Assembly: GCF_001431625.1 (NCBI RefSeq)
Contig: NZ_LLXT01000129.1
Location: 1-64,000, forward strand
Direction of reading: 5' to 3'
Length of the DNA stretch: 64,000 bases
Origin: Stenotrophomonas geniculata ATCC 19374 = JCM 13324
GTDB lineage: Bacteria; Pseudomonadota; Gammaproteobacteria; Xanthomonadales; Xanthomonadaceae
Position 1 is the stretch's first letter; each line of letters opens with the position of its first letter. The notes beneath the pieces were generated by a model, which saw only the letters and a program-made list of their open reading frames with translations, was not told the origin of the DNA and did no database searches. Below, piece by piece: positions 1 through 8,834 of this stretch. The translations under genes were made by a program, and so were the position numbers.

Positions 1-40
1 GCGGACCCCCCGAAATCCGACACCGCCCCACCTTCGACAG
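1..40 (-). repeat. Partial long-hairpin repeat, cut by window edge
   Basis: Read on the minus strand, this stretch begins CTGTCGAAGG and continues into a GGTGTCGGATT-like arm. That is the same opening as the complete long-hairpin elements at 175-375 and 35390-35590. Only the 5' half is inside the window, and it points the opposite way to the copy that follows at 175-375. Confidence 0.55.
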
Positions 41-60
41 ATTCCGTGTGCTGTTGGTGG

Positions 61-80
61 GTGTCGACCTTGGTCGACAC
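61..80. repeat. GTGTCGACC inverted repeat
   Basis: Two perfect 9-bp arms (GTGTCGACC and GGTCGACAC) surround a TT dinucleotide. A sister copy with AA in the centre, i.e. the same element in the opposite orientation, lies at 35331-35350 beside another long-hairpin element. It belongs to the local cluster of dispersed palindromes in this gene-free stretch. Confidence 0.6.
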
Positions 81-106
81 AATCTGTCAGATATCGAAAT
101 GAATCC

Positions 107-147
107 GGGGTCAGATCCGTTTTCCTGCGGAAAACGGATCTGACCCC
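107..147. repeat. 19-bp perfect hairpin repeat
   Basis: The arms at 107-125 and 129-147 (starting GGGGTCAGATCC) are perfect inverted repeats of 19 bp around the loop TGC. Hairpins headed GGGGTCAGA are a recurrent dispersed class in Stenotrophomonas genomes as I know them. No T-run follows, so a terminator role is not supported. Confidence 0.6.
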
Positions 148-174
148 AAGAGCCGTTCCAACAGATCGCAGGAA

Positions 175-375
175 ACTGTCGAAGGCGGGGTGGGTCCGGT
201 TGCGGGGGCGTGAGCCCCATGGATGGCGCGACCGAGCCTCCATGGACGGATTTACGGCGTCCCCCGTAACCGGACCCACCCCGCCATCCCACGGAAAGCC
301 CGCTGTCGCCGTTGCTGTTGCTTCGGCCTCTGCGGGTGCAGGGCGCAGCCCTGCCGAACACCCCTACCGCTCGGA
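175..375 (+). repeat. Long-hairpin dispersed element (copy A)
   Basis: About 200 bp that recurs at 35390-35590. Both copies open with AACTGTCGAAGGCGGGG, carry a 25-bp stem (here 184-208 with 261-285, one G.T wobble), a central ATGGATGG-type segment, then CCATCCCACGGAA, a TTGCTGTTGCTTCGG stretch and GGGCGCAGCCCTGCCGAA. The stem sequence differs between copies but pairing is kept on both sides. The copy ends at the stop of the LysR gene. Short open frames across it (e.g. 200-394) are not credible genes. Confidence 0.65.
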
Positions 376-1332
376 ATGCCCGCTCTGGTCGTAATCGCGC
401 GGACTGAACAACTCCGGCTGGATCAGCTCGATGAACGCTCGCGCCTGCGCCGACAGTGCCTTGCCGCGGCGCACGATCACGCCGTAGCTGCGCTCGGGGA
501 ACCAGCGCTTCATTGATCGCGCCGCCAGCCGCTCGCGGTCGGCCTCGTGCAGGCACAGCGCCGGCACGATGGAAATGCCCATGCCCATCGCCACGTACTG
601 CTTGATCACCTCCCAGCCGCCCACCTCCAGCGCCACGGTGTAGGCGATGCGGTGGCGCTGGAACACCTGGTCGACCAGCCGATAGGTGATCTGCCGCTTC
701 GGTGGCAGCACCAGTGGATAGCGCGCGATGTCGGCCAGCTCCAGCTCGCCACCGTTGGCCAGCGGATGATCGTGCGGCGCGATCAGTACCTGCTCGAAGC
801 GGTAGGCCGGGGCGTAGGTCAGGTCGGCCGGCACATCGGTCATCGAACCGATCGCCAGGTCGGCGGCATCCTCGCGCAGCAGGTCGGTGCCGTCGGCGCT
901 GATCGCGTTGTGCAGGGTCAGGCGCACGTCCGGGTAGTGCAGGCGGAAGCGTTCGACGATCTTCGGCAGCAGGTACAGGATGGTCGAGCTGTTGGCGGCG
1001 ATGTTCAGCTCGCCCGCATCCAGGCCGCGTACCTTGTCGCGGAAGCGTGCCTCCAGCCCGTCCAGGTTCTCCACCAGCGGCTGCGCCATTTCGTACAGCA
1101 GCTGGCCCTCGCGGCTGGGCACCAGGCGACGCCCGCTGCGCTCGAACAACGGCACGCCCAGCTCCCGTTCCAGGGCCTGCAACTGCAGGCTGATGGCCGG
1201 CTGGCTGACGAACAATGCCTCAGCCGCCCGTGAGACAGAGCCCAGACGCACGGTCTGGCAGAACGCGCGCAACGGCTTCAACCGGTCGGATTTGTAGGAA
1301 AAACGCGGACTTGGCGAGGGGCGCGTGGTCAT
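364..1332 (-). CDS. LysR-family transcriptional regulator next to aceB
   Basis: A 322-residue DNA-binding regulator. The N-terminal winged HTH is visible at about residues 12-70 (LRAFCQTVRLGSVSRAAEAL, then SQPAISLQLQALE and LGVPLFERSGRR), followed by a periplasmic-binding-like effector domain with the usual 'DLLREDAADLAIG' type segment. The ATG at 1330-1332 is chosen because it gives the normal LysR length; an upstream extension to 1497 would run through the divergent promoter and into aceB. It is divergent from malate synthase with about 110 bp between the starts, so it probably controls aceBA. Effector unknown. Confidence 0.85.
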   Translation of the reverse strand: MTTRPSPSPRFSYKSDRLKPLRAFCQTVRLGSVSRAAEALFVSQPAISLQLQALERELGVPLFERSGRRLVPSREGQLLYEMAQPLVENLDGLEARFRDKVRGLDAGELNIAANSSTILYLLPKIVERFRLHYPDVRLTLHNAISADGTDLLREDAADLAIGSMTDVPADLTYAPAYRFEQVLIAPHDHPLANGGELELADIARYPLVLPPKRQITYRLVDQVFQRHRIAYTVALEVGGWEVIKQYVAMGMGISIVPALCLHEADRERLAARSMKRWFPERSYGVIVRRGKALSAQARAFIELIQPELFSPRDYDQSGHSER

Positions 1333-1369
1333 GGCGTTACAAGTATTAGCACAACTTATGTAGAGCATT

Positions 1370-1385
1370 GCAAAAACTGTTTTGC
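1370..1385. promoter_or_regulatory. GCAAAA-N4-TTTTGC dyad between LysR gene and aceB
   Basis: Perfect 6-bp arms GCAAAA (1370-1375) and TTTTGC (1380-1385) around ACTG, in the only A/T-rich part of the divergent intergenic region. Position and symmetry suit an operator for the LysR protein or another regulator of the glyoxylate shunt. This is inference from symmetry only. Confidence 0.35.
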
Positions 1386-1441
1386 CAAATACTCGGCCCG
1401 GGCGGCACCGTGGAGGCGTTCCCCACCGCTGGAGTCGCCCC

Positions 1442-3064
1442 ATGTCCGCCGTCGCTTCCGCTGTTCCCACCCCTGCCAGCAAGGCCACCCCCGGCATCGC
1501 CTTGGCGACCCGCGTGGCCGGTCAGGACACCGTGCTGCCGGCGCCGCTGCTGGCCCTGCTGGTGTCGCTGCACCGTGCGGTGGAACCGGGCCGGCAGGCA
1601 CGGCTGCAGGCCCGCCGTGAACGCCAGGCGTTCTTCGACCAGGGCGGCCTGCCGGACTTCCGTGAAGACACCCTCGCAATCCGTAGCGGCGACTGGCGCG
1701 TTGCGCCGCTGCCGGCCGCGCTGCAGGACCGCCGCGTCGAGATCACCGGCCCGACCGACCCAAAGATGGTCATCAACGCGCTGAACTCCGGCGCCAAGGT
1801 GTTCATGGCCGACTTCGAGGATTCGACCTCGCCGACCTGGCGCAACCTGCTGGCCGGGCAGCAGTCGCTGGCGGCGGCGGTGCGTGGTGATCTGGAATTC
1901 ACCGCCGCCAATGGCAAGCACTACACGCTGCGCCCGTACGACGAACAGGCCGTGCTGATCGTGCGGCCGCGCGGCTGGCATCTGGACGAGAAGCACGTGC
2001 GCATCGACGGCCAGTTCATCGCCGGCGGCCTGTTCGACGCGGCGGTGTTCGCCTTCCACAACGCCCGCACCCTGCAGGCCAAGGACCGCGGCCCGTACTT
2101 CTACCTGCCCAAGCTGCAGAGCATGGAAGAGGCCGCGCTGTGGGAGACCGCGCTGTCGCACATCGAAGGCATGCTCGGCCTGCCGCACGGCCAGATCAAG
2201 GTGACCGTGCTGATCGAAACGCTGCCGGCGGTGTTCGAGATGGACGAGATCCTGCACGCACTGCGTGACCGCGTCGTCGGCCTGAACTGCGGGCGCTGGG
2301 ATTACATCTTCTCGTACCTGAAGACCTTCCGCCGCCACGCCGACCGCGTGCTGCCCGAACGCGGCCAGGTGACCATGACCCAGCCGTTCCTGAAGGCGTA
2401 TTCGGAACTGCTGATCCAGACCTGCCACCGCCGCGGTGCGCATGCGATGGGCGGCATGGCCGCGCAGATCCCGATCAACAACGATGCCGCGGCCAACGAA
2501 CAGGCGATGGCCCGGGTGCGCGCCGACAAGCTGCGCGAAGTCACCGCCGGCCATGACGGCACCTGGGTTGCGCATCCGGCGCTGATTCCAGTGGCGATGG
2601 CGATCTTCGACGAACACATGCCCGGTGCGAACCAGCACAGCGTGCTGCGCCAGGATGTGCGCGTGGGCCGCGATGAACTGATCGCGCGCCCGCCGGGCAC
2701 CATCACCCGTGCCGGCTTCGAAGGCAACGTGGAAGTCTGCGTGCGCTACCTGGCGGCGTGGCTGGATGGCAACGGTTGCGTGCCGATCCACCACCTGATG
2801 GAGGACGCGGCCACCGCCGAGATCAGCCGCAGCCAGCTGTGGCAGTGGCTGCATACGCCGGGCCAGCAACTGGACGACGGCACCGCGATCGATCTGGCGC
2901 TGCTGGATTCCACTCTCTCGCAGCTGCCGGCACGGCTGGGCGATACCGCCGCGCTGCCCGGTGGTACACGCATCGGCGAAGCCATCACCCTGCTCGGCGA
3001 ACTGAGCCGCAGCGACGAACTGACCGATTTCCTGACCCTGCCGGCCTACGCGCGCATCGATTGA
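1442..3064 (+). CDS. aceB: Malate synthase A
   Basis: Condenses glyoxylate with acetyl-CoA to malate, the second step of the glyoxylate shunt, in the cytoplasm. The 540-residue length fits the A isoform. The segment [18 protein letters not shown] followed by [13 protein letters not shown], and later [18 protein letters not shown] and [14 protein letters not shown], are hallmark malate synthase blocks. The ATG at 1442 is preferred over an in-frame start 60 bp upstream, which lies in the promoter region. aceA starts 65 bp downstream on the same strand, so the two genes are probably one transcription unit for growth on acetate, fatty acids and leucine-derived acetyl-CoA. Confidence 0.96.
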   Translation: MSAVASAVPTPASKATPGIALATRVAGQDTVLPAPLLALLVSLHRAVEPGRQARLQARRERQAFFDQGGLPDFREDTLAIRSGDWRVAPLPAALQDRRVEITGPTDPKMVINALNSGAKVFMADFEDSTSPTWRNLLAGQQSLAAAVRGDLEFTAANGKHYTLRPYDEQAVLIVRPRGWHLDEKHVRIDGQFIAGGLFDAAVFAFHNARTLQAKDRGPYFYLPKLQSMEEAALWETALSHIEGMLGLPHGQIKVTVLIETLPAVFEMDEILHALRDRVVGLNCGRWDYIFSYLKTFRRHADRVLPERGQVTMTQPFLKAYSELLIQTCHRRGAHAMGGMAAQIPINNDAAANEQAMARVRADKLREVTAGHDGTWVAHPALIPVAMAIFDEHMPGANQHSVLRQDVRVGRDELIARPPGTITRAGFEGNVEVCVRYLAAWLDGNGCVPIHHLMEDAATAEISRSQLWQWLHTPGQQLDDGTAIDLALLDSTLSQLPARLGDTAALPGGTRIGEAITLLGELSRSDELTDFLTLPAYARID

Positions 3065-3129
3065 CTCCCGCCCGCGTTTCCACGCCGTTTCCCTCCCCGC
3101 TGCACGCACGAACCGAACTGGAGAAAGAC

Positions 3130-4431
3130 ATGAGCAAGCTGCCCACTGCCGAACAGATCCAGCACGACTGGGATACCAACCCGCGCTGGGAAGGCATCCA
3201 GCGCAACTACAGCGCCGCCGACGTGGTGCGCCTGCGCGGCACCGTCCACATCGAGCACTCGCTGGCCCGCCTGGGTGCGGAGAAGCTGTGGGCGTCGCTG
3301 CATGAGCGCGAGTTCGTCAACGCGCTGGGTGCATTGACCGGCAACCAAGCCATGCAGCAGGTCAAGGCTGGCCTGAAGGCCATCTACCTGTCCGGTTGGC
3401 AGGTGGCGGCCGACGCCAACCTGGCCGGCCAGATGTACCCGGACCAGTCGCTGTACCCGGCCGATTCAGTGCCGGCGGTGGTCAAGCGCATCAACAACAC
3501 GCTGCTGCGCGCCGACCAGCTGCACCATGCCGAAGGCAAGGATGACATCGACTTCCTGCAGCCGATCGTGGCCGATGCAGAAGCCGGTTTCGGCGGCGTG
3601 CTCAACGCCTTCGAACTGATGAAGGCGATGATCGAGGCCGGTGCCGCCGGCGTGCACTTCGAGGATCAGCTGGCCTCGGTGAAGAAGTGCGGCCACATGG
3701 GCGGCAAGGTGCTGGTGCCGACCCGTGAGGCGATCGAGAAGCTCAACGCCGCGCGCCTGGCCGCCGACGTGCTGGGTGTGCCGACCCTGCTGATCGCGCG
3801 CACCGATGCCGAAGCAGCGGATCTGTTGACCAGTGACATCGACGGCAACGACAAGCCGTTCACCACCGGTGAGCGCACCGTCGAAGGCTTCTACAAGACC
3901 CGCAATGGCCTGGACCAGGCGATCAGCCGTGGCCTGGCCTATGCACCCTACGCCGACCTGGTGTGGTGCGAGACCGGCAAGCCGGATCTGGAATTCGCAC
4001 GCAGGTTCGCCGAGGCGATCCATGCGAAGTTCCCCGGGAAGCTGCTGGCCTACAACTGCTCGCCCAGCTTCAACTGGAAGAAGAACCTGGACGACGCCAC
4101 CATCGCGAAGTTCCAGCGCGAGCTGGGCAGCTACGGCTACAAGTTCCAGTTCATCACCCTGGCCGGCTTCCATGCGCTGAATTACGGCATGTTCAACCTG
4201 GCCCACGGCTATGCACGCCGCCAGATGAGCGCGTTCGTGGAGCTGCAGGAAGCCGAGTTCGAAGCGGCCGAGCGTGGCTTCACTGCGGTCAAGCACCAGC
4301 GTGAGGTCGGTACCGGTTACTTCGACGCGGTGACCCAGGCGATCCAGCAGGGCCAGTCGTCGACCACCGCGCTGACCGGCTCGACCGAGGAAGAGCAGTT
4401 CCACGGCGGGCGCAGCGAACGCGCTGCGTGA
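3130..4431 (+). CDS. aceA: Isocitrate lyase
   Basis: Splits isocitrate into succinate and glyoxylate, the committed step of the glyoxylate shunt. The protein of 433 residues is the length of the short bacterial enzyme and carries the signature [15 protein letters not shown] with the catalytic cysteine, plus [12 protein letters not shown] and [13 protein letters not shown]. The ATG at 3130 follows a good ribosome site (CTGGAGAAAGAC). It lies directly behind aceB; a SMAG palindrome and a hairpin follow the stop. Confidence 0.97.
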   Translation: MSKLPTAEQIQHDWDTNPRWEGIQRNYSAADVVRLRGTVHIEHSLARLGAEKLWASLHEREFVNALGALTGNQAMQQVKAGLKAIYLSGWQVAADANLAGQMYPDQSLYPADSVPAVVKRINNTLLRADQLHHAEGKDDIDFLQPIVADAEAGFGGVLNAFELMKAMIEAGAAGVHFEDQLASVKKCGHMGGKVLVPTREAIEKLNAARLAADVLGVPTLLIARTDAEAADLLTSDIDGNDKPFTTGERTVEGFYKTRNGLDQAISRGLAYAPYADLVWCETGKPDLEFARRFAEAIHAKFPGKLLAYNCSPSFNWKKNLDDATIAKFQRELGSYGYKFQFITLAGFHALNYGMFNLAHGYARRQMSAFVELQEAEFEAAERGFTAVKHQREVGTGYFDAVTQAIQQGQSSTTALTGSTEEEQFHGGRSERAA

Positions 4432-4435
4432 TGCG

Positions 4436-4511
4436 GTAGTGCCGGCCGCTGGCCGGCAACCCGTCGATGTTCCCGAGGTCCAGATGGTTGCCGGCCAGCG
4501 GTCGGCACTAC
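4436..4511. repeat. SMAG/REP palindrome pair
   Basis: Starts GTAGTGCCGGCCGCTGGCC and ends with its approximate inverse GGCACTAC, so it is a complete head-to-head REP pair. It lies 4 bp after the aceA stop and probably protects or ends the aceBA transcript. Confidence 0.75.
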
Positions 4512-4550
4512 CGGGCCTCAGAGCGATCAGGGTGGCCAGGGAAGGGCCAG

Positions 4551-4586
4551 ACAACGCCGGCCGGTCGGGGGACCTGCCGGCGTTGT
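4551..4586 (+). terminator. Hairpin downstream of aceA
   Basis: Perfect 10-bp arms ACAACGCCGG (4551-4560) and CCGGCGTTGT (4577-4586). There is only a weak T stretch after it. It is the best terminator candidate for aceBA. The remaining bases up to 4840 hold no gene; they should contain the promoter of the next gene. Confidence 0.5.
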
Positions 4587-4839
4587 TGTATCGATGCAAA
4601 GGCGCGGCCAGCAGGCAGCGTCAATCAGGCGCACCCCGTGTGCCGGCAACTTGGCCGAAACCCTGTGAAACCCGGCATCGGATTGATCCAGCAGGGGTTT
4701 TGCCCGGACACCCGTGACCAGAACGGGCCACCATCGATCTTCACATCAATCAAGATCGGCAGAAGGGTCAAAATGAGATAGGGCGCACACTTTAAAGCGG
4801 TGCTATGCTCCGCGGCTCACCAGGGGACGCTGGCGGCGG

Positions 4840-5889
4840 GTGCAGGGAATGACCGGCAGGGGTGCGGCCGAGAACAGTGATGTGACGTCAGGTATCGCCC
4901 GGGTGGCGATGGCCGAGATCGTGCACGCGCTGCTGTCCGCTGCCGAGGTGGCATTGTTCGCCAGATTTGCCCGTCCATGCAAGCTTCATGCCGGACAGTG
5001 GTTGTTCCAGCGTGGCCATCGCGGCGAACGGATGTATGTGATCCTCCAGGGCCAGATCGAACTGGACTTCGGCGAGGACCTGGTGATCAAGACGCTCGGC
5101 CAGCATGAGTTCTTCGGTGAGCTTGGCCTGCTGGTCGGTGATCACCTGCGCAGCGCCAGTGCACGCGCGCTGGCCGACTGCGAAGTACTGGAGCTGGGCC
5201 CGGCCGATTTCCATCGCCTGGTGGAATCCGATCCCGGCCTGGTCGCCTACTTCCTGCGCCGCACGATCATGCGCGTGCTGACCAACGAGCAGGCCCTGAT
5301 CAGCCAGCTGCGCCGGCGCAACCATGATCTGGAAACCGCGCTGGACAATCTGTACATCACCACCCATCAGCTGACCCACACCCGTGAGCTGGTGCGTACC
5401 GATGAACTGACCGGGCTGCACAACCGCCGTGGCCTGACCCTGTACCTGCAGGAGTGCCGCGCCGACGGTGACGGGTTGCCGCAGGCCCTGCTGCTGATCG
5501 ACTGCGACCGCTTCAAGCAGATCAATGATCGTCACGGCCACCAGGCCGGCGACCGTGTGCTGCAGAGCATGGGCAACATCCTGCGCTCGATGGCCGGTGA
5601 GCAGGACCTGGCCTGCCGCCTCGGCGGCGATGAGTTCTGCCTGATCCTGCGCCGTGGCAATCACGAGATCGTGCAGCACGCGGCCGAGTTCATCCTCAGC
5701 GCGGTGCATGGCCTGCTCGAACGCAGTCATGGCACGCCGCATGTCAGCCTGGTCAGCATCGGTGCCAGCCTGCTGGCGCCGGAGGCCGGCTGGAGCGAGT
5801 GGTATGCCAGCGCGGACCGCGCGCTGTACAAGGCCAAGCGCGATGGTGGCAACTGCCTGCGCTGGGTGGATGCTCCGGACGGCCCATAG
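4840..5889 (+). CDS. CNB-GGDEF diguanylate cyclase-like protein
   Basis: A soluble protein of 349 residues. About residues 40-130 form a cyclic-nucleotide-binding fold with a CRP-like phosphate cassette (FFGELGLL then LRSASARA). About 183-345 form a GGDEF domain with an intact GGDEF at 262-266, so it probably makes cyclic di-GMP. The inhibitory RxxD site is missing its arginine (GEQD at that position), so feedback inhibition is unlikely. The start is uncertain: GTG at 4840 or ATG at 4849. The stop is only 4 bp before the cyclase gene, implying one operon and translational coupling with a peptide-modification locus. Confidence 0.85.
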   Translation: MQGMTGRGAAENSDVTSGIARVAMAEIVHALLSAAEVALFARFARPCKLHAGQWLFQRGHRGERMYVILQGQIELDFGEDLVIKTLGQHEFFGELGLLVGDHLRSASARALADCEVLELGPADFHRLVESDPGLVAYFLRRTIMRVLTNEQALISQLRRRNHDLETALDNLYITTHQLTHTRELVRTDELTGLHNRRGLTLYLQECRADGDGLPQALLLIDCDRFKQINDRHGHQAGDRVLQSMGNILRSMAGEQDLACRLGGDEFCLILRRGNHEIVQHAAEFILSAVHGLLERSHGTPHVSLVSIGASLLAPEAGWSEWYASADRALYKAKRDGGNCLRWVDAPDGP

Positions 5890-5893
5890 GGAG

Positions 5894-8392
5894 ATGCAGG
5901 CGATGAATGGCGACAACGGAACGTCAGCCCCGCATAGCCCCCAGCTACGCGCCCTGCTGTTCACCGATCTGTGTGATTCGCTGCAGCTGGTCGAGCGGAT
6001 CGGCGACGTCGCGGCCGCGAGCCTGTTCCAGGAACACGACCGCCTGGTGCTGGTGTTGCAGCACCGCTGGAATGGCCAGCTGATCGATCGCTCCGACGGC
6101 CTGTTCATGCTGTTCGAGCGCGCCATCGATGCGCTCGGTTTCGCGCTGGACTACCAGTGCGAACTGCACACGCTGGGCCAGCAGCGTTCGATTGAACTGC
6201 GTGCGCGTGCCGGCCTGCATGTGGGTGACGTACTGACCTGGGACAACAGTCCCGAAGCGGTGCGCGCCGGCGCCAAGTCGATGGAAGTGGAAGGGCTGGC
6301 CAAGCCGATGGCGGCGCGCCTGATGATGCTGGCACGGCCTGGCCAGATCCTGTTGTCGGCCGTGGCCGAATCACTGACCCGCCGCGCCACCGATGCGTTG
6401 GGCGAGCGCGGCGCGCGCCTGCTGTGGAAGTCGCACGGGCGCTGGCGCTTCAAGGGCGTGCCGGTGGTGCAGGAAGTGATCGAAGTAGGCGAGATCGGCT
6501 CGGCGCCGCTGCGCATGCCACGTGCCAATGCCAAGGCGCGCCGCGACCTGCCGCTGTGGCGGCAGCCGTTGGTGCTGGCCGCTGAAGGTCTGGTACTGAC
6601 GGTGGCGGTGCTGGGCGGCTGGCTGCTGCTGCGGCCGGAGCCGGCGATCGCCTTTGCCGAACGCGACTGGGTGGTACTCGGGGATGTCGACAATCTCACC
6701 GGTGATCCGATCTTCGACGATTCGATGCGGCACGCGATCCGCATCGCGCTGGAGCAGTCGCGCTACGTGAATGTGCTGTCCGAGGGCAAGATCCGCGAAA
6801 GCCTGGAAATGGCGCGGCTCTCGGGCGATACCCGGCTCAACCGGGATACTGCCGTCGATGTTGCGGTACGTGAAGGTGCGCGAGCGGTGCTGCTGCCGAC
6901 GGTGCGGCAGAAGATCGGTGGCTACGAGCTCGCCATCGACGTCGCAGCACCGGGCAGCGGCCAGGTGATCCAGACGTTCACCGCCACCGCGGATCGATCC
7001 GATCAGATGGTGTTCGCGGTGGACGACGTGGTCGGACGCCTGCGACGTGGCCTGGGCGAATCGGTGGCAAGCCTGGAACAGTCGTTGCCGCTGCCGCGGG
7101 CATCGACCCAGGACCTGCGCGCACTGCGTGCGTTTGCCCTGGCCGAAAGCGCACTGGGCCAGCGTCGCTTCGAAGAAGCACGCAACCTCTACCAGGCGGC
7201 GATCGATATCGATCCCGGTTTCGCCCTGGCCTACATGGGCGTGGCCAAGCTGCTGGCCCGCACTGCGCAGGTTGCGGACGCGCGTGACGCGCTGGAGCAC
7301 GCGCTGGCCCAGCAGCAGCGCTTGCCCGCGCGTGAGCGCCTGTACCTGAAGGGCTGGCAGGCCGAACTGGAACCCGGTGGCTGGCCGCTGGAACAGTGGC
7401 GTGCACTGGCCAAGATCTATCCGGATTCGTTTGCGGGGCTGTCCAATACCTCCTGGGGGCTGCTGCAGGACAATCGCTTCGCCGAGGCCGTGCCCTACGC
7501 GCGCGCCGCGACGGTGCCTCAGGACCCGTTGCGGCTGTATCCGATGATCCATCTGGCGCGGGCACAGTTGGGCCTCGGCCTGCCGCAGCAGGCAATGCGC
7601 ACCTTGCACCAGGCACAGATGCTGCGCGGCAATGACGAGGCCGACGACCTGGATGTGGACGTGCTGGTTGCGCAGGGCCTGGACGCACAGGCACAGCAGC
7701 TGTTGATGCGGTTGCCGCGGGGGGATGACCTGCAACAGCGCATGCGCCTGCGGGCAAACCTGCTGGTGGCTGCGGAGCAGCGTGATTGCAGCAGCCTGCA
7801 TGCCGCGATCGCTGCGGATGGCCCGGCACCGGATCTGATCGACTACCAGATCCATCAACGGCTGCAACACGCCACCGTGACCACGTTGTGCACGGCCGGC
7901 GATGCGAAGGAGCTTGAATCCATCGCCGCCATGCTGCGACCGCTGCTGCGGAAGAACGACGACTCCGCCGTGGGTAGCCGCAGTCTGCAGTTGCTGGCCC
8001 TGACCTATCTGGCCCAGCGCCAGGGCCAGCATGCGCTGGCCGCAGAGTGGCTGCGTGACCACGGCGAACTGCTGGAGCGGCAGCGCAGCCCTGTGGTGGG
8101 CAAGTGGCGCCGGGTTGTGCTGGCGATGGCCGAACTGGCGCAACAGCGTCCGCAAGCGGCACGCCATCTGCTCGAGCCCACCTTTGATGGCAGCGAACCG
8201 GTGCAGGCCCATGTTGTGCTGCTGCAGGCATTGCGTGCCGAGCAGGACACTGCCGGCGTGCGCCGCGAGCAGGCCTGGCTGGCCCGGCACCACGGTCAGG
8301 CCATTGCCGAGGTGGCGTCCATGCAGGTCTGGCAGCCCCTGAATGTGCACGACATCGCCACGGAGGCGACGTCGGTGCGGGTACCGCGCTGA
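5894..8392 (+). CDS. Peptide-modification-system cyclase: nucleotide cyclase-like, TM, TPR
   Basis: 832 residues. The N-terminal part (about 20-195) resembles a class III nucleotide cyclase: first metal aspartate in LLFTDLCDS (D25), second in IDRSDGLFMLF (D68), then ARAGLHVGD and AKPMAARLMM. The usual substrate-contacting lysine before the second aspartate is an aspartate here, and the transition-state asparagine is a proline; only R142 of that pair remains, so activity is doubtful. A single membrane segment follows at about 226-247 (LVLAAEGLVLTVAVLGGWLL), then a TolB/FlgO-like region and TPR-type helical repeats. The layout matches the family I know as 'putative peptide modification system cyclase' in Xanthomonadaceae. 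ATG 5894 or 5903. Confidence 0.82.
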   Translation: MQAMNGDNGTSAPHSPQLRALLFTDLCDSLQLVERIGDVAAASLFQEHDRLVLVLQHRWNGQLIDRSDGLFMLFERAIDALGFALDYQCELHTLGQQRSIELRARAGLHVGDVLTWDNSPEAVRAGAKSMEVEGLAKPMAARLMMLARPGQILLSAVAESLTRRATDALGERGARLLWKSHGRWRFKGVPVVQEVIEVGEIGSAPLRMPRANAKARRDLPLWRQPLVLAAEGLVLTVAVLGGWLLLRPEPAIAFAERDWVVLGDVDNLTGDPIFDDSMRHAIRIALEQSRYVNVLSEGKIRESLEMARLSGDTRLNRDTAVDVAVREGARAVLLPTVRQKIGGYELAIDVAAPGSGQVIQTFTATADRSDQMVFAVDDVVGRLRRGLGESVASLEQSLPLPRASTQDLRALRAFALAESALGQRRFEEARNLYQAAIDIDPGFALAYMGVAKLLARTAQVADARDALEHALAQQQRLPARERLYLKGWQAELEPGGWPLEQWRALAKIYPDSFAGLSNTSWGLLQDNRFAEAVPYARAATVPQDPLRLYPMIHLARAQLGLGLPQQAMRTLHQAQMLRGNDEADDLDVDVLVAQGLDAQAQQLLMRLPRGDDLQQRMRLRANLLVAAEQRDCSSLHAAIAADGPAPDLIDYQIHQRLQHATVTTLCTAGDAKELESIAAMLRPLLRKNDDSAVGSRSLQLLALTYLAQRQGQHALAAEWLRDHGELLERQRSPVVGKWRRVVLAMAELAQQRPQAARHLLEPTFDGSEPVQAHVVLLQALRAEQDTAGVRREQAWLARHHGQAIAEVASMQVWQPLNVHDIATEATSVRVPR

Positions 8393-8399
8393 TGCGGAC

Positions 8400-8696
8400 T
8401 CAGGCGTTGACGCGCTCGTCGATCCGGTCGGCTTCGAAGCAGAACACCACCGTCATCGAGGCGGTCGAGGCACTCAGGTATGCATGCAGCGAATCGCGGG
8501 TGCGGCGCAGCTCCTCGACCGAAGCCAGGGTGCCGATCTTCATGCAGTCGTTCTCGCCAACGGCACCGTCCAGGCCGATCGAGGCCAGGGCCTTGCCCGG
8601 CGATGCGGTGAAGTGGTTGCGGAAGTCGTCGTTGCCGATGAGGTGGTCCAGCAGGGTGCTGGCGTCTTCGGCGGAAAGGCGGGGATGGGTGCTCAT
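8400..8696 (-). CDS. Putative modified peptide precursor (NHLP/Nif11-like leader)
   Basis: A 98-residue peptide on the opposite strand, between the cyclase and the dehydrogenase. The N-terminal half (LLDHLIGNDDFRNHF, then SPGKALASIG) looks like the leader of NHLP/Nif11-type precursors, in which an F...SP..AL...G pattern precedes a variable core. The C-terminal part holds MTVVFCFEADRIDERVNA; cysteines are at 51 and 86. This fits the 'putative modified peptide' family that accompanies the cyclase and SagB-like enzymes on either side. It lacks a strong ribosome site. Whether it is really modified or exported cannot be seen here. Confidence 0.75.
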   Translation of the reverse strand: MSTHPRLSAEDASTLLDHLIGNDDFRNHFTASPGKALASIGLDGAVGENDCMKIGTLASVEELRRTRDSLHAYLSASTASMTVVFCFEADRIDERVNA

Positions 8697-8834
8697 GGAG
8701 ATCGTCCGTAGGTTGAGTTTCTCGTATCGGCCGCGACAGCCTGCCATTGAGGGCGGTGGCGTGCATGTCGCTAAAGTTGGCCGCGTCGCGGTCGTTGCTG
8801 CTATGCCGGTTGTGCGGCAGAAGGAAGGAAACCC

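Noticed and set aside
200-394. Short frames across the long-hairpin element
   Set aside because: They translate the repeat itself (SHGWRD.., ASPVTGP..), and similar frames occur in the other copy; not conserved genes.
1382-1441. Start of aceB at 1382
   Set aside because: The extra 20 residues overlap the dyad and promoter region and are not malate-synthase-like; ATG 1442 fits.
6371-8350. Open frame of 659 codons opposite the cyclase gene
   Set aside because: Shadow of the coding strand: composition dominated by His, Gln and Arg, no motif, and the plus-strand protein has clear domains.
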